From NCBI GenBank assembly GCA_003117195.1, contig BDSI01000182.1:62001-126000 (forward strand): a DNA stretch of 64,000 bases. The letters run 5' to 3'. How positions within the stretch are numbered: the first letter of the stretch is position 1; the number at the start of each line of letters is the position of its first letter. Below, one piece after another: positions 24,033 to 37,000 of this stretch. The notes beneath the pieces are model-generated. The model was not told the origin of the DNA, did not search any database, and saw nothing but the letters and a program-made list of their open reading frames with translations. Source of the DNA: Eudorina sp. 2006-703-Eu-15. Lineage: Eukaryota; Chlorophyta; Chlorophyceae; Chlamydomonadales; Volvocaceae. A program made the position numbers and the translations under genes.

Positions 24033-24037
24033 TGTAA
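24033..24037 (+). terminator. Candidate TGTAA polyadenylation signal for the 11047-22794 gene
   Basis: This is the first plus-strand TGTAA after the stop codon at 22794, about 1.24 kb downstream. TGTAA is the usual volvocine signal. The distance is long, so use of this site is inferred. Confidence 0.35.
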
Positions 24038-24657
24038 CAGCTCTTTACACATACTACAAGTTCAACAGACTTCTTCCCTGGCGCTATCCTCGAATCGCAG
24101 GCACATGCATGACGCGTCGGCCTCTACGGTACAAATATTTCAACCGACATACAACAGCGCACGTGGTTCTCCGTGACTAAATTATATAGCTCGAAAGGAA
24201 ATTAACGGGTTGGCAGGCAAGGTTGCCTCCTTAAGGAATAGATCCCAGGTCATTTTGTTACCAGTTGTTACATTTCTCATGTCGCGCGTGTCGGCCAACC
24301 ATGCATTCGCATCAATGACAGTGCGCACGAAACATGTTTATGTATAGGGATACGTGACTTGTATGATCTTAACCGGGCATCGTCCCCAGTGGAGAGGCGT
24401 GTGAGCAGCTCGAAGCCCCACCCGCGCAGGGTTTTGACCGCCTATCCATGTTACGTGACGAATACAAACTCCTCGATAAAATCCAGATATCAACCGCTTG
24501 CATTTGGGGTCAAGAGCCGGTCGCATGGGCCCTTTCCTAGGGGTCGCCGAACTTTTCTGTACGCCGTACAACCGCAGGGTGCGAGTTTTAATAGGAAGCC
24601 GCGACACATGGTCTTGCATAACAAATTCGAACCATAGATTGATCTGCAGAATTTACA

Positions 24658-27383
24658 ATGGCGTCCGTGAGCTCATCTCAAGCAGTCGTGGCTTTCCAGT
24701 CACAGCAGTTCGCGTTCTCTGTGGACAGTGGCAATGAGTCGTTTCAGCTGGGCAAGGCCCTCAAGTGCAATTCGCCAGCCGTAATTCCAATGGGCAAGCC
24801 GGCAGTGGTTGCACCCTGCTCATTCACCACTCGCGGTTCTGCAGTCGCGGGCCGCCAACTGGCGTCCCGGCGAGCAATCGCCAGGTCCCGTGTTGCTGCG
24901 GCACCGTTTGCCAGCCTCAGCCTTGCAGCAGTGACACTTGCCACGCCAGCGAAGCAGGAAGCCACAACAGTGACCGCGCACAAGCCAAAGAAGTCTTTCG
25001 GAGAAATCCTCTCCCTTGCCGGGAAGAAGGCCCTGTCGGGTGGCGTCCCCGGCATGGTAGCGATGGCTATCCAGGTGCTATCTCTCATGTGGCTACGCAC
25101 TACGATTAACTACCAGTACCGCTACGGAACGACCACTATGGAGGCGCTCAAGACGCTGTATGCCCAGGGCGGTATCCCGCGCTTTTACCAGGGTCTGCTG
25201 CCAGCCTTGATTCAGGTGATGATTTATAATATAACAGGCCTTTAATACTCCGTCAGATCTCTCGTTCTATTGCTTGCAAGCTTCGGTCGCTTGCGGACGT
25301 TACGAAACATGATGACTGTTTTTGATCTTGCGTATGCCACCTACACAACATACATCGACTTGTTATGTTGTGGCGCGCGGGCTTCACTGCAGCGACGTAA
25401 GCCCGGCCATGGCCCCATCGGGCGTTGGCGGAAATTTTCCTCAGCTGGATGTAGGATTTTCTTTTCTTCGCTGACTCCCCGATGTCGCAACTGAAATTGC
25501 AGGGCCCGCTGTCGCGCTTCGGTGACACAGCAGCGAACACCGGTATGCTGGCCCTGCTGGAGGATGTCGACATTCCGGTGCCCGTCAAGACCTTGGCGGC
25601 TTCCCTTGCTGCCGGCGCGTTCCGCATCGTGCTGATGCCGGTCGATGCCTGCAAGACCATCCTGCAGGTGGGATCAGATCTGGACACAGCTCGAACGAAT
25701 AATTCTTTCCCACCGGTACTCGGGACGGGTCGCCTCTCGACTGATCAGATCACAGCGCACCTCTCCTGGCCCCGAAGTCGTCGCGGGCAAGTGGTTCAAG
25801 CGGGGGGGGGCCTCGGGTGTGTTTGGGGAAAGCATCCGGACTGGTAGCCTGGGGCCGGGCTCTGGAGCCGTTCGACGCGTCCCTTGTCCCACATCCCTCG
25901 CGTCAGCCGACCCGGGATTCCTGAAACGATGCCCCAGGCCGCGGCGGTCGTTTGACTGCCCACCAATGTGCAGCATCACCACCACCAGCCTCGCCCTTCG
26001 CCCATCCCATCCTATCGCACCCTTCTTCGTTCTTCTGTTTCCGCTGCCCGCCTTCCGCCCGCCTGGGCCTCCCGCTTGTATGTTAATATGTCTACCAGCA
26101 GTATCAACATGTCTACCACCAATCTCCTACATCCCCCTTTATGCCGCCCGCCAGGTGGAGGGCGCCAACGGCTTCAAGGCGCTGGTCCACAAGGTCCAGA
26201 TCGGCGGCCCGACGGTGCTGTTCCACGGCGCCCTGGCGGCCTCCGTGGCCACCTTCGTGGGCCACTACCCCTGGTTCGCCACCTACAACACCCTCAACTC
26301 GATGCTGCCCAAGTACGAAGATGACCTGCCCAAGAAGCTGCTGCGCTCGGCCTTCATCGGCTTCTGCTCGTCCTTTGTGAGCGACTGCTGCTCGAACAGC
26401 ATCCGCGTCATCAAGACCACCAAGCAGACGGCGGTGGTGCCGATGACGTACAGCGAGGTCGTCAAGGTGGGTGGGTGGGTGGGTGGGTGGGAGGGAGCCT
26501 GGCGGGGAGGGAGCCTGGCTGGGCGGAGGCGAGGGAGTCTGGCAGGGTGGGTGGGAGGGTGGGTGGGAGGGAGCCTGGTTGTGGGCGAGCGAGGGTGGGT
26601 GCGCGGGTGGCCGACTGTGGACTGTTGCCCACCCGCCACCACGTGCACCCCTCCCAACCACCCATCCAAACCGCCCAACCACCCTTCGCAAACCACGCAC
26701 CCACTCGTCCATCCCAGCACCCGCTTGATATCACCCGGCCTGCGCTCCCCCTCCTGGCGTTGTGCCCCCGCACCTCCCACACCCCACAGGAGATTGTCCG
26801 CAAGGACGGTGTCAGCGGTCTGTTCTTCCGCGGGCTGGGCACCAAGATCATTACGAACGGCATCCAGGTACGGGGGGAAAAGGTGGACATGTCTGGATGG
26901 CGGGGCGGTCGAGGGATGGGCGGCAGACTGAGGGGTCCTCGACTTGGGGCCGGAGGAGGCGCTTGGTGGGGAATCTCGCTCCAAGGTAGCGTTTGAGTGC
27001 TCCCGAGCAAGGGCTGGGTCAGTTGCCTCGGTTCCTTGCCTTTACACGATGGCTACGACGGATGATGCGACTTTGTGGCGCGTTGTGGGATGGGAGACGG
27101 GATGCTTTGGACGGATGTTTCGGTCGAGGGGAGGTCGAGGGGGGGTCGAGGGGGGGTCCAGCAGAAGTGCGTCCACCGAGGCTGCCCCCCATCCTCCCTT
27201 TTCCCGCCCCCCGCCTCTCCCCATTAATCCCCCCCCTTCACCCGCCTCTCCTCGATGTATCGGCCGCAGGGCATCATGTTCTCCGTCATGTGGCGCCTGG
27301 GCCAGGACTACTGGAACAAGAAGGCCGCGGAGAAGGCGGCAGAGGAGAAGGCCGCCGCGGCGAAGACCGCCTCCTCCAAGTGA
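24658..27383 (+). CDS. Mitochondrial-carrier-family (SLC25-like) protein with plastid-type leader
   Basis: The five exons are 24658-25215, 25503-25667, 26155-26466, 26790-26867 and 27270-27383 (TGA). All introns are phase 0, giving 408 residues. The first ~100 residues are rich in Ser, Ala and Arg with few acids ([13 protein letters not shown] start), like a chloroplast transit peptide; typical carriers lack this. Three carrier repeats follow. Repeat 1 has [16 protein letters not shown], repeat 2 keeps the signature PVDACK in [13 protein letters not shown], and repeat 3 has [14 protein letters not shown]. The other two Px(D/E)xx(K/R) signatures are degenerate, so the substrate cannot be predicted. 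The C-terminus is an Ala/Lys-rich tail ([15 protein letters not shown]). An inner-membrane or plastid-envelope solute carrier is the likely role; plastid targeting is inferred. The start context, ttacaATGG, is good, and no in-frame upstream ATG competes. Confidence 0.88.
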
Positions 27384-27586
27384 GCTGAGCCCCTCCGAGA
27401 GTGATGGCACCGGCCGTGTGCAGCTTGGCGCTCGGAGCTTGAGGGAGGTCGAGGAGGGTGGCGAAGGGACGCAACCGCGGCCTCTGTCGCTGCTGGGCCG
27501 GATGGGGAGGAACGCAGGACGTCTGCTCCCGAGGGGACGGGAGGGGAGACTGCGGGCGTCCTTACGGTTTGCCGCCAGATTTGTGC

Positions 27587-27716
27587 GGGTGGGTCGGCGG
27601 GTGGGTCGTGGCTGCGGTCGGCGGGTGGGTCGGCGGGTGGGTCGTGGCTGCGGTCGGCGGGTGGGTCGGCGGGTGGGTCGTGGCTGCGGTCGGCGGGTGG
27701 GTCGTGGCTGCGGTGG
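27587..27716. repeat. Minisatellite gtcggcgggtgg / gtcgtggctgcg
   Basis: Alternating 12-bp units ggtcggcgggtg and ggtcgtggctgc are repeated about ten times in the probable 3' untranslated region of the carrier gene. Confidence 0.9.
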
Positions 27717-28672
27717 TCCCGAGACAACACGGGCGCAGGGCGCTCCAATGCGGGTCGTTGACGACGCTACGGGGCGAGCCCCCAAGGCGGGTTCCTCGGG
27801 GTGCCCGTTCGTCGGCCCCATCCCACCTCGGGGTCAGAGGGGCGGTGGTGGCGGAACTTGGGAGGACATTGACATGGGCAGCGAGGTCCCGGGGCTGCTC
27901 ACCCGGGGCCGCTCATTGTGACTCGGGTGGGGTTGAGGTGATTAGGTGGGTTCCCGCTAGCGCTCGGGGTGATTCACGGGCGGGTGGGTATGGGCTATTG
28001 GGGAGCGGACCTAGGAGCGGGACCCGTCTCTCACCCTCAGGTACCACAGTGGAGTAAGGGGCGGCGGGAATCACGACTATTACTCATACGCTGCTTGGCC
28101 AGAAGGCAGTAATAGTATGTTTTATTGTTGGTTGCTATCCTCTTTGACGTTTTTATTGACGACGCGGTACGCAAGTCGTATGCCTGGTCCTCAAATCTGG
28201 GACGGGCAGGCGAGGTAGGGGTATGACGAGGGGAAGAAGAGGTAGGGGCACTCGCCCGCCATCGGCGACGCGCCCTTGCGCCGCGTCCAGTGAGCAGATT
28301 GACAAATGTATTATTGTTTGAGCAGATATCTGTTCGTTTGTTTGCAGTGTTGGTTTTTTGTTTGTTTTCAGCTGCAAGTGTGGGATGGTGATCGTGTGCG
28401 AGCAGCCAGGACGGATGCCAGCGACCGCGGGTGTGTGGGGGGAGGGATGCACGAAAGCTAGTTGTGTACGGCACTGGCGGAGTCGGACCTGGGGGATGTT
28501 GCCCTTGACGTGGAAGCTCGTGAGAAGAACCGGAGCCGGCCAGTGCAAAGGTGCTGGCCATATCTGCCGTATCTTCCATATCTGCAACCCGTCGTAACGT
28601 AGCGAGGACGACGTGGGACGGTAGATATAAGGCCCATTGGGGTGGTGGATGCACGGTAGTCTACTGCTGCGG

Positions 28673-28677
28673 TGTAA
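28673..28677 (+). terminator. Candidate TGTAA polyadenylation signal for the carrier gene
   Basis: Plus-strand TGTAA about 1.29 kb after the stop codon at 27383. I saw no earlier TGTAA downstream of the stop. Confidence 0.4.
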
Positions 28678-29107
28678 TGCACTGCTGTCTGGGTGTCGAG
28701 GGATTGTTACGTAAAGAGTAAGAGCAGTAGTGACCCTGCCTTGCCGATTCAATTTCTTGAAATACATGGGACTTGGTGTGATGATGGCGGTTTGCTGCAG
28801 CTGTTGCTGCTGCTGGCCGTACAGCGAAGTTGCGCCCTTGTAAGAAAGAAAGGCGCCGGCCACCTGGTCGATGCTGCAGTGGTTGCCCTTGCCGGTGGCG
28901 GTGTCGGGACCTCGGGAGGCGGTAGTAAAGTTCTTTTCTGTTGGGGACCTGGCTGTGTGCGTCGGTATGGTTGCGAGAAAACCCCAGCACCACTCAACCA
29001 GTCGCTCGCGTTGGAATCAGGCGGCACTTCAAACACGGCACTTCAAACAACATCAACATCAACAACAAGAAGTGCGGCTGTTGTGAGGTGTTGATAATGG
29101 TGGTGCT

Positions 29108-29390
29108 GGGGCCCCACGGGTCATCGGTGACAGCCGTAGCCTTTCAAGAACCCCACACGGCAACAACGAAAACGCGCCAGCACCGGACAGGACATTAGCG
29201 CACCTACCAGGGAACCACCCCGTTCATGGGGACCAGACATTGCCAGGGATGAAGCCCGCTCCGGTCGAGGTAGCCACCTGGGCGGCCCTGTTAGCTAACC
29301 ACCACCAAGGCCGAGTCCGGCTCCCGTCTCCGGGCGTGGTCCGTAGCCTAATAAGGCCACCATCGCGAGCCACCATCAGGGATCTGTCCA
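29108..29390. repeat. Interspersed repeat R1, copy 2
   Basis: Same orientation as 785-1115. Collinear blocks include cgggtcatcggtgacagcc, accggacagg, ctaccagggaaccacccc, gaagcccgct, ccaccaaggc, ccgtagcct and gccaccatc. It has small insertions and deletions relative to copy 1 and no convincing open frame. Confidence 0.6.
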
Positions 29391-31011
29391 GGATGCCCAA
29401 CAAGGGCCGTCGTGTTTTGAGGTATTGTCGCTGCAGATGCTGCGGTGCCGTATGTGCTCGCGGGCGGGCAGTCAGGTACCTGGTGCCAGTCGGAGGGTGA
29501 TCCTCCGCCGCGGACTTGTGGGGTGAAGGGTGACTTTCAACAGAACGTGGATTTCCGCAAGCGCGTCGTTGAGCACGGAATTTGATTCCCATAGTTTGAC
29601 GCGCGAATGGCTTTCGCTCAGGAGCAAGGGAGTTTCATGATGGCGTGCACCTCTTGTTTGCCCCTTTCTTTCCTGGCCAGATGGAACAGCGGGGAGTAGG
29701 TCGGGGCTTGAAGTCGAGGGTGGGTAGGGGTGGGTAGGGGTGGGTAGGGGTGGCTGCATCACGCGGGTGGGCATGCATCCACGACTGCCGTAACAGGGCC
29801 ACCGCGGTACAGCAACACGTGCAAGTGCGATGCCACCCCGACAGCAGTATTTGAGTTACCGTAAGATACCGGTGTCATGTGCAAGTGGCGCAGTCCCAGC
29901 TGGTCCCATTTCGTGCGAGGCACGACAGAACGAACCTAACGAACCAGTCGAATACACAGGGCTGCACACATAGCGAACTCACGGTGCAAGCCTGACAATC
30001 CAATGCGACACGCGTAATGATCCACTTATATCAACTCTCAGGGCTTGGTTTAGGCATTTGTGCTCGCTGCGTTGGAAGAGGCCTGCTTGTCGGGGCGTCC
30101 GGCAACGCGCCAACCCTTCCACGAAGCACGAATCCGCTAAAAGAAGGTACAGAGACTATCATCCAATTATCAGGCTATCAACCTCTCAGGCGGCCAAGCT
30201 TGAGACTTGTTGTCGATGAACTTGTCGAAAGTGGTAAGGCTGGTCATGAACGGAGGACACTGAACATTTAATTCGATATTCTTTTGTGTTATAACGCCGC
30301 AACAGCATCAGCCATCAGTGCTTTGGTCCGCTAAGGACCTCTTCCCCATGCTGCCCACCACGACGGCCCTTTATACGGCCAATTGAGTAGAAGCAGTCTC
30401 CGTCGTTATGAGCAGGGCGCCTACGCTTCATACGGTTGTTTTCTCACATAAAGTATTTTTATATTCGACGCCACGGGGATGCCGGTGAGGCAGGCGCCCT
30501 GACCGTTTTGAGTAACCTTCAAGCACCTGTTCCGACGTGCAAATCCTAGGAACGTTCTTCAATACAACTGTATTACCATAACTTCCAAAGACAGCACAAG
30601 TTCATTCGCGAGAGGTGCAGAGGTGTATTTGAAGCTGCCGAGGAGGGAGTCACGGCCAGGACCACAGCTGCCCTAGCCTAAGTTGAAGAAGGAACTCAAG
30701 ACAGGAAGCTTGGCATTAGTGAGACGCAGCTCCGCTGGCCGTGCGTCTCGCTGGTTAGTATTTGCGCCTGACAGCGTGCACAGGCAATGCGTTTCCAGGG
30801 CACAACCTACAATGCATTAAATAGAACTCGTTGGCGTGTTAAAGTGATCCTGGATTGCGTCTTTGTTTTCGCCCTCGCTGCTGTTGGAGCTGCCTCACAG
30901 TAGTGTCACGGGCACGTTGCACACCGCTTATAATGGTTGTTACTTGCAGGCAGATCGTCCGGGCAAATAGGACAGCCTTGTCTACAAAAAAAATGAGCCG
31001 CGCTTGACCGC

Positions 31012-34000
31012 ATGATGCTAAGGGCAGCAGGCCGCACCTTTGCCTGCATGCCGCGAGGGGCGGGGCAAGACCCAGACCGAGCTTCACAGCAGCGCCATGA
31101 CGATGAGCTTTATCCTTCAAGCAGCATCGGAGGCAGAGGAGGCTTGCACGGATCGAACTGTTGTGGTGGAGCGCGAAAGCCTAAGAATAGTTCGGCACTG
31201 AACTTGCGGCAGGCGCCGAACAGCTCCTTGCGGACGTCATCATTACAAAAGAGCGAATGGCACTTTACCTTGCTCGGCGTTGTGGTGCTCCTTGTGCTCG
31301 TGCTCGCCAAGCCCGCATTCGGAGACCGCGATGACTACTGTAAAAGCACATCTGCGACGTGTCCGTTTTGCAGCTACAAACTGCCTATCCCGGATGCCTG
31401 CCAGGTGAGGAACAAGCGACGATAAGGAGGCAGTTGGCCACCCTTACCTCAAGACGATGTGCTGCTCGCGCCTGAGTTGGCGTGCGAAAAACATGAAATA
31501 TCGCACCGAGATAGTGCAAGCCTGTTAAAAATCGTCACCCTCGTCCCGAGGCGCGTCCGCAGCGCACGCGTCCGCGGTGCAACCAACGTCGTCCTCCCCT
31601 CGGGCGGACGCCCTGCCTGCTGCCCCTCCCCGTCCGTCCTTCGCCAATCGCAGGACACCCAGGACAAATTCTACGACGACTCTCGTTTCTGCGTCAGGGC
31701 GTCCCCCGTGGGCGCCTGCGGGCCCACGCTGTCTGTGAACATGGTGTCGCGGACGGACGGCTCGGTGGGCGGGCAGGTGGTCCTGTTCCAGGACAACTCC
31801 AACCGCCTCATCGTCACGTTCAAGCTGTTCTGCCCCTACACCCTGCGGCCGGGCGACACGCGCAACAACAAGGACCAGGGCGACGAGACCAACGCGGTGG
31901 GCGTCTACGTGTGGGACACCACGCGGGTGGACGGCTTCTACCAGTACAGCGACGGCATCGCGCGCTTCTCCGGCGTGTTCTCCTGCCTGGCGGCCGTGAT
32001 CGACCTCAACAACGTCTGCAATCCCGGCTGCTCGCAGTTCTCCACCGACCCCTACTCCATCATGACCCACATGTGCTCCCCCACCGGCTACTTCAACCCC
32101 TGCCCGCCCGTCAACCTGACGGCGCACCGGACGCTGGTCGTACAGCCGTACTTTAACGCCTTCACGGTATTCGGCCAGCAGTGCAGGTTGTCCAACAGCA
32201 GTACGACGTTCGTAATGGACCCCACGAGCCCGCTGGTGGACCCCGCGGGCGGCTTCCTCAAGTGGGACCCCCAGGCTTGTGGCCCCGCGGGCACACCCAT
32301 GCGCCCGCCGCGGCCGTCGCCGCCACAGCCGCCGCAGCCACCGCCGTCGCCGCCGGTGCCGGACACTCGGGACGGGTCAACGCCGAGCTGGCCCCTGGAG
32401 GTGCTGCTGCCCACCGCACCGCCGTCGGCGCGGCCGCCGCCGCCGCCGCCGCAGCGAAGGCCGCCGTCGCCGCGCCCTCCTCCAGATGAGAGGGATGGTG
32501 ACGGCGGCCCCAACTGGCCCGCGGACATACTCCCTCCTATGCCGCCGTCGCTGAAGAGTTCACCGCCGTCGCCGCCGCCCAAACTATCACCGTCGCCGCC
32601 ACCGAAACCACCGCCTTCCAAGCCGCCGTCGTCGCCGCCACCGAAACCGCCGCCGCCTAAGCCACCGACGTCGCCGTCACCCAACCCGCGTCCGCCTCCG
32701 CCGGTGAAGAAGCCGCCGCCGCCCCCGCCGTCGCCGTCGCCGATATCGCCTCCGCCAAGTCCGTTGCCCCAGAGCCCGCCGCCGCCGTCACTCGCACCGC
32801 CTTCCCCAATTCCGCCGTCACCGCAGTCCCCCTCGCTCCGGCCCCCGTCGCCTCGCCCGCCGCAGCAGAAGCCCCCTCCCCCGGTTCGCAAGCCGCCGCC
32901 GCCGCCGCCACCTCCGCCGCCGTCGCCGCCCCCAGTTCCGCGGGAAAGCCCGCCCCCGGGGACGCCCCCGGCAAGTATTTTGTTGCCACCTCTAGGCCCG
33001 AATGGCTCCTCGCACTCGCCCCCGCCACACCACGTGCCTTCTGTCCTGGATGGTGGTGAGGGCGGACCCAACCCAACTGATATTGTCGAGCCGCCGCCGT
33101 CACCGCTGCCGCCGTGGCCCGCGGAGCCGCCGCCGCCCGGCCACACCAACGGAGCCAAGTCATTCTTCAATTCTGCGGGTGTGGGCTTGCTGGCGGGCTG
33201 CGGTGCGGTGGTGGCGGCTCTGCTGTGCTGCTGCAGCATCACCTTTTACGTCTACTGCCGCCGAAACCGGGAGCCGCCCAGCGTCAGCGGCAGCGACGCA
33301 GGCGACTTGAACCCCCCGCTGGGCTGCCAGAGCAACAGCAGCGGCGTCGGCGGAGACGGGGACGCCAACAGCAACTTCTCGTTCGCCATGCTGCCGAATA
33401 CGTACGACAAGGAGCGCCGCGCAAGCAGCTGCGGCGCTGCCAGCTTCAGCGCGGGCATGACCTTTGGCGATATGGAGCGCGGCAGCGGCGGCGGCCGCAC
33501 GGCGGCGTCGAGCTTCCTGCCCGACGGCAGCAACACGAGCATGAGCGGGGAGAGCTACCTGCAGCTGAGGGCCCCCAGCTTCCAGAGCGATCTGCACTCG
33601 TCCACCACGCCCTCGCAGGTCCGGCTGGGATGTGCAGGACCCGTGCGGTCGTCCGTCCCCCGTCCGTGTCTCCATGTCCGCCTGTCTGTCTGTCTGTATG
33701 TATGTATGTGTCTCTGAATGTCTGTCTGTGTTGCCAGCTGCCAAAGATGCGCTGAAGGGGAAAAGAGGGAATGGCGGCGATCGGTCGGTCTGTCGGTTTG
33801 TCGCAGTTAGGCCAAGTCGATGAGCAGCACGGCGTTGTTCGCCTAACTCTCCACTCACTCGCCACGTGAACTGCTGTTGATCGACCTGGTTGAGCGTCTC
33901 ACCCGTCTCATATGTGGTCTGATATGTGAACGTGGTGTGTCGTACACAGGTGTTCATGAAGCTGGACCAGGGCTCCACCTACGGCCCGGGGGCCCCCGGC

Positions 34001-37000
34001 AGCGGCCCCAACTCGGGCGTCACCGCCCGGGACCTCCTCACCGCACACGCCGCCCAGGCCGCGGCGCTGACCTCCAACGCTCGACACATGGCGGCCGCCG
34101 GAGGCGCCAGCGTGCCCACCGCCTTCCCCACGAGCTGGCCGGCGCTGGCGCCCTCGTCCCCCGCGACGCCGTCGCCGTCGGCGGCGGCGGCTGCCGGCGG
34201 CGCCTCCGCGTCCACCAGCCCGTCGTCCTCTCGGCCGCCGTCGACGCCGCTGCCGGCACCGCCGACGCCGTCGGAGGCGTCGTCCACGTCGCGGGGTGGC
34301 GGCGGCGGCTTTGAGCTGATGAAGCGGCGCGTCAAGCTGGGCCGGGGCGGTGGACCGGCCGCCAGCATCGCCGCCAGTGCGAGGATCTCCGTTGCGGATT
34401 GTCAGTCGGTGGACTTTTTGGACCCGAAGGGCGATGGTGGGTCCATCGATGACACCGACGCTGAGGATGCGGCGGCGGCGATCGCCTCTGTGGCAACGCT
34501 GGGCCCGGAGCTGTCGCCGACGTCGAGCGCGACGACGACGCCGTCGCCGACTTCAGCCGGTGTGGAACGCTCCGGAGGTTCTCTGGCGCCGTCGCCGTCG
34601 GTGCAGCAGCCGGCGTCGCTGTTCAGCCGGTTCAGCTCCGCTTGGCGGCGGGGCAGCGGCAGCACGGCGGCGCCGGCGGCTTCGGCCGCGGCGTCGGGCA
34701 GCCCCGGCGTGGTGGCGCTGGCAATGGCCGCCGCCGCGGACGGCAGCGGCAGCGGCAGCTCGGAGGGGCCGGGCAGTTTCAGTAGCGGCAAGCGGGCACT
34801 GCGCCCCGGCGCCAGCCCCAGCCAGCCCGCCATGCCCCCTACACCCGGCCTCCCCAGCCTGCCGCCGCTGCCGCCGCCGCCGGTGCGCGCCACGATGGGC
34901 GGCCCGTCGCCGGACGCCGCTGCAGTCGCCGGCACGGGCCACTACCCCTCAGTGTTTGCAGTTCCGCCGGCTGCCAACCCGGCAGCCACGCTCGCCACCA
35001 GCGGCAGCGTCCGCGGCGGCACGCGTAGCGCCGGCGGCATCGGCGCCGCTGGCGGCAACCCGTACCCGTCGCTGTTTGGCGGCGCGGGCGGCGCTGGCGG
35101 CGACGCCCCACCGCCGTCGAGCGGCCGCCGGTCGCCGCCCACGCTGGCCACGATCCCCAGCCGCGGCCCGCTGCACCTCCCGGAGAGCACCTTCGCGACC
35201 AACGCGCCCCTCAACCTGGACGACGACGAGGAGGGCACCGCGCAGCGACAGGGCGGCGCCGGCGGCGCCATGCTGCCGTACGGATCTTCATCAGGGTCGC
35301 CGCTGAGCCCGTCGCTGCTCAGGCTGGGTGACCAGGCCTCGTCTGACTCCACCAACAGCTCCATTGTGACGCTGTCGAGCCCCTCCCTCAAGGTGCCGCC
35401 GGGGAGCAGCAGCAGCAGCAGCGGGGGCTCACCCACGTCGTCGCCGTCGGCGCAGTTGCGGCGGGCGGGGGAGCTGGCGGGACGGGGAAGCGGCAGTCCG
35501 GGGGCTGTCCTGAGCGGCGGCGGCGGCGCCTCGCCGTTCATGGGGTCCAACGGAGGACTGGCGGGCTCGCCGGCTGCAGGGCGGGGCTCCCTGGGGAATC
35601 TGCAGTCTTGTGAGGACCACATGACGGCGGCGGGACAGATGGCACCGAAGCCCGGTGCCAGCGGCCTGACGTCCGCGGCGTCGGTGCCGACACCGCCGCC
35701 CTCTGGCCCCTCCGCGTCGATGTGGCAGCCGCGGTCCACGCCGGCGGCGTCATCCCCGCCGCGCGCAAGCGCGGCGGCGGCGGCCGCGATGGCCGCGGCG
35801 GCACAGGCTGCGCAGAACACGTTCTCGTTCAGCAACGGCGGCGCCGGCACCAGTGGCGGCGCCGGGGGTGCGGACACGGCGCTGTCCCACCGGGGCGGCA
35901 GCGTGACCGCCCTCGGCAGCGGCGCCGGCGGCCTTGCAGGCGGCGCAGGCTCGTCGCGCGGCGGCAGCCCGCTGCGGAACGCCGCCAGCGTCGGCAGTGC
36001 GCCGGGCACGCCCCCGACGCTGCCGCCGCTGCCGTCATCTTCGTCGCTGCAACCGCCGCCGTTGGCGACGATCGCCCGGCCCGAGGGCGCCATCACGACG
36101 TCGCCGAGCAAGCCCCGCGTCGGCAGCCTGACCCAGATCGCCACCCCGCCGCCGCTGCCGCCGCCGGCGCTCGGCCTGCAGCCGCTCGTGGGGCCGAACG
36201 GCTCGCTGTTGCGGCCGCCCCAGCCGGCGGCGCTACAGCCGCGCAACAGCCTGCCAGCGGCGGCAGCGCCGCAGCAGAGCCCCTTCACGGGCGGCTCCTC
36301 GGCGTCGCCGCCGGTGCTGGGCAGCCGCAGCAGCAGCCCCACGCCAGTGCTGCCACACGCGCGCTCCGCTGCGCCGCCCGGCAGCGGCCTCTCCTCCCCC
36401 ATGTCGCTGTCGCCCTGCGCCTCGCCGCTGAGGCACGCCAGCTCCGCGGCGCTGCCGCTGCCCACCGCCACCTCGGTCGCGTCCTCCACCGGCGGCGGCT
36501 GCTCCCCACCCTCGCTCTCCCCGCAGCCGTCGCTGCGGATGGCGACCAGCCTGACATGCCCGAACAGCCCGCCTGCCGGAGCCGGCGGCGTCAGCCTCAC
36601 CGCGGCCGCCACCGGCGGCCTGGGCCCCGCGGTCAGCTCCCGAATCCACTCTGCGGGCTCGCTGGCGGCGTCGTCTGGCGGCGGCGCCAGCTTCGCGACG
36701 TCGTCGTCGGCGTCGTCCTGGAGCTCGGCGGCGGCGGCGGCGCTGATGGACCTGGACAGCATCCGGCGGTACTGCAGCGGCAACGTGGACGGCGACGGCG
36801 GGCAGCTGGCGGCGACGGGCGGCTGCGACGTGAGCGGCGAGGAGCTGCCGCTGGCGGGTATGGGCAGCGACGGCATGACCGCCATCTACAACGCCGTCTG
36901 CAAGCTGGAGCCGGGCGCGCTGTTCTGCAACAAGTAGGGCCCGGTGGTTCGGGGTGTGTGTGGGCAGGAGGAAGAGGGACATTTTAGGGGGGTGGGGAGC

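Larger units (their letters stand above)
22795..24657. other. Intergenic region upstream of the carrier gene
   Basis: No coding exon is supported. The first part is the likely 3' untranslated region of the upstream gene and carries the minisatellite at 22868-22947. A phrase near 23658-23684 (tttcgctgtctttattgac) has a close copy at 3887-3905, inside an intron of the first gene, so it belongs to a dispersed repeat. The remainder presumably holds the carrier promoter. Confidence 0.6.
27384..31011. other. Intergenic region between the carrier and receptor-kinase genes
   Basis: No coding exon is supported. The first 1.3 kb is the likely 3' untranslated region of the carrier gene. It contains a minisatellite, and TGTAA occurs at 28673. 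Copy 2 of repeat R1 follows at 29108-29390. A gggtgggtag tandem is at 29720-29752. The stretch 29.8-31.0 kb is less GC-rich, shows nothing recognisable and presumably carries the promoter of the kinase gene. Confidence 0.6.

Noticed and set aside
28153..28863. 236-codon minus-strand frame in the gap after the carrier gene
   Set aside because: No domain, untypical composition for this genome, and it lies over the probable 3' untranslated region of the carrier gene.
30017..30271. Small 84-codon plus-strand frame
   Set aside because: No similarity, no upstream signals and untypical composition; not distinguishable from chance.
34942..36885. 647-codon minus-strand frame
   Set aside because: It is antisense to the Ser/Gly/Ala-rich exon of the receptor-like kinase and mirrors its low complexity.
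36935..36937. In-frame TAG that could end the membrane protein before the kinase
   Set aside because: It lies within a good donor (gtaggg). Splicing to 37485 restores an exact phase and a natural kinase start, so it is read as intronic.
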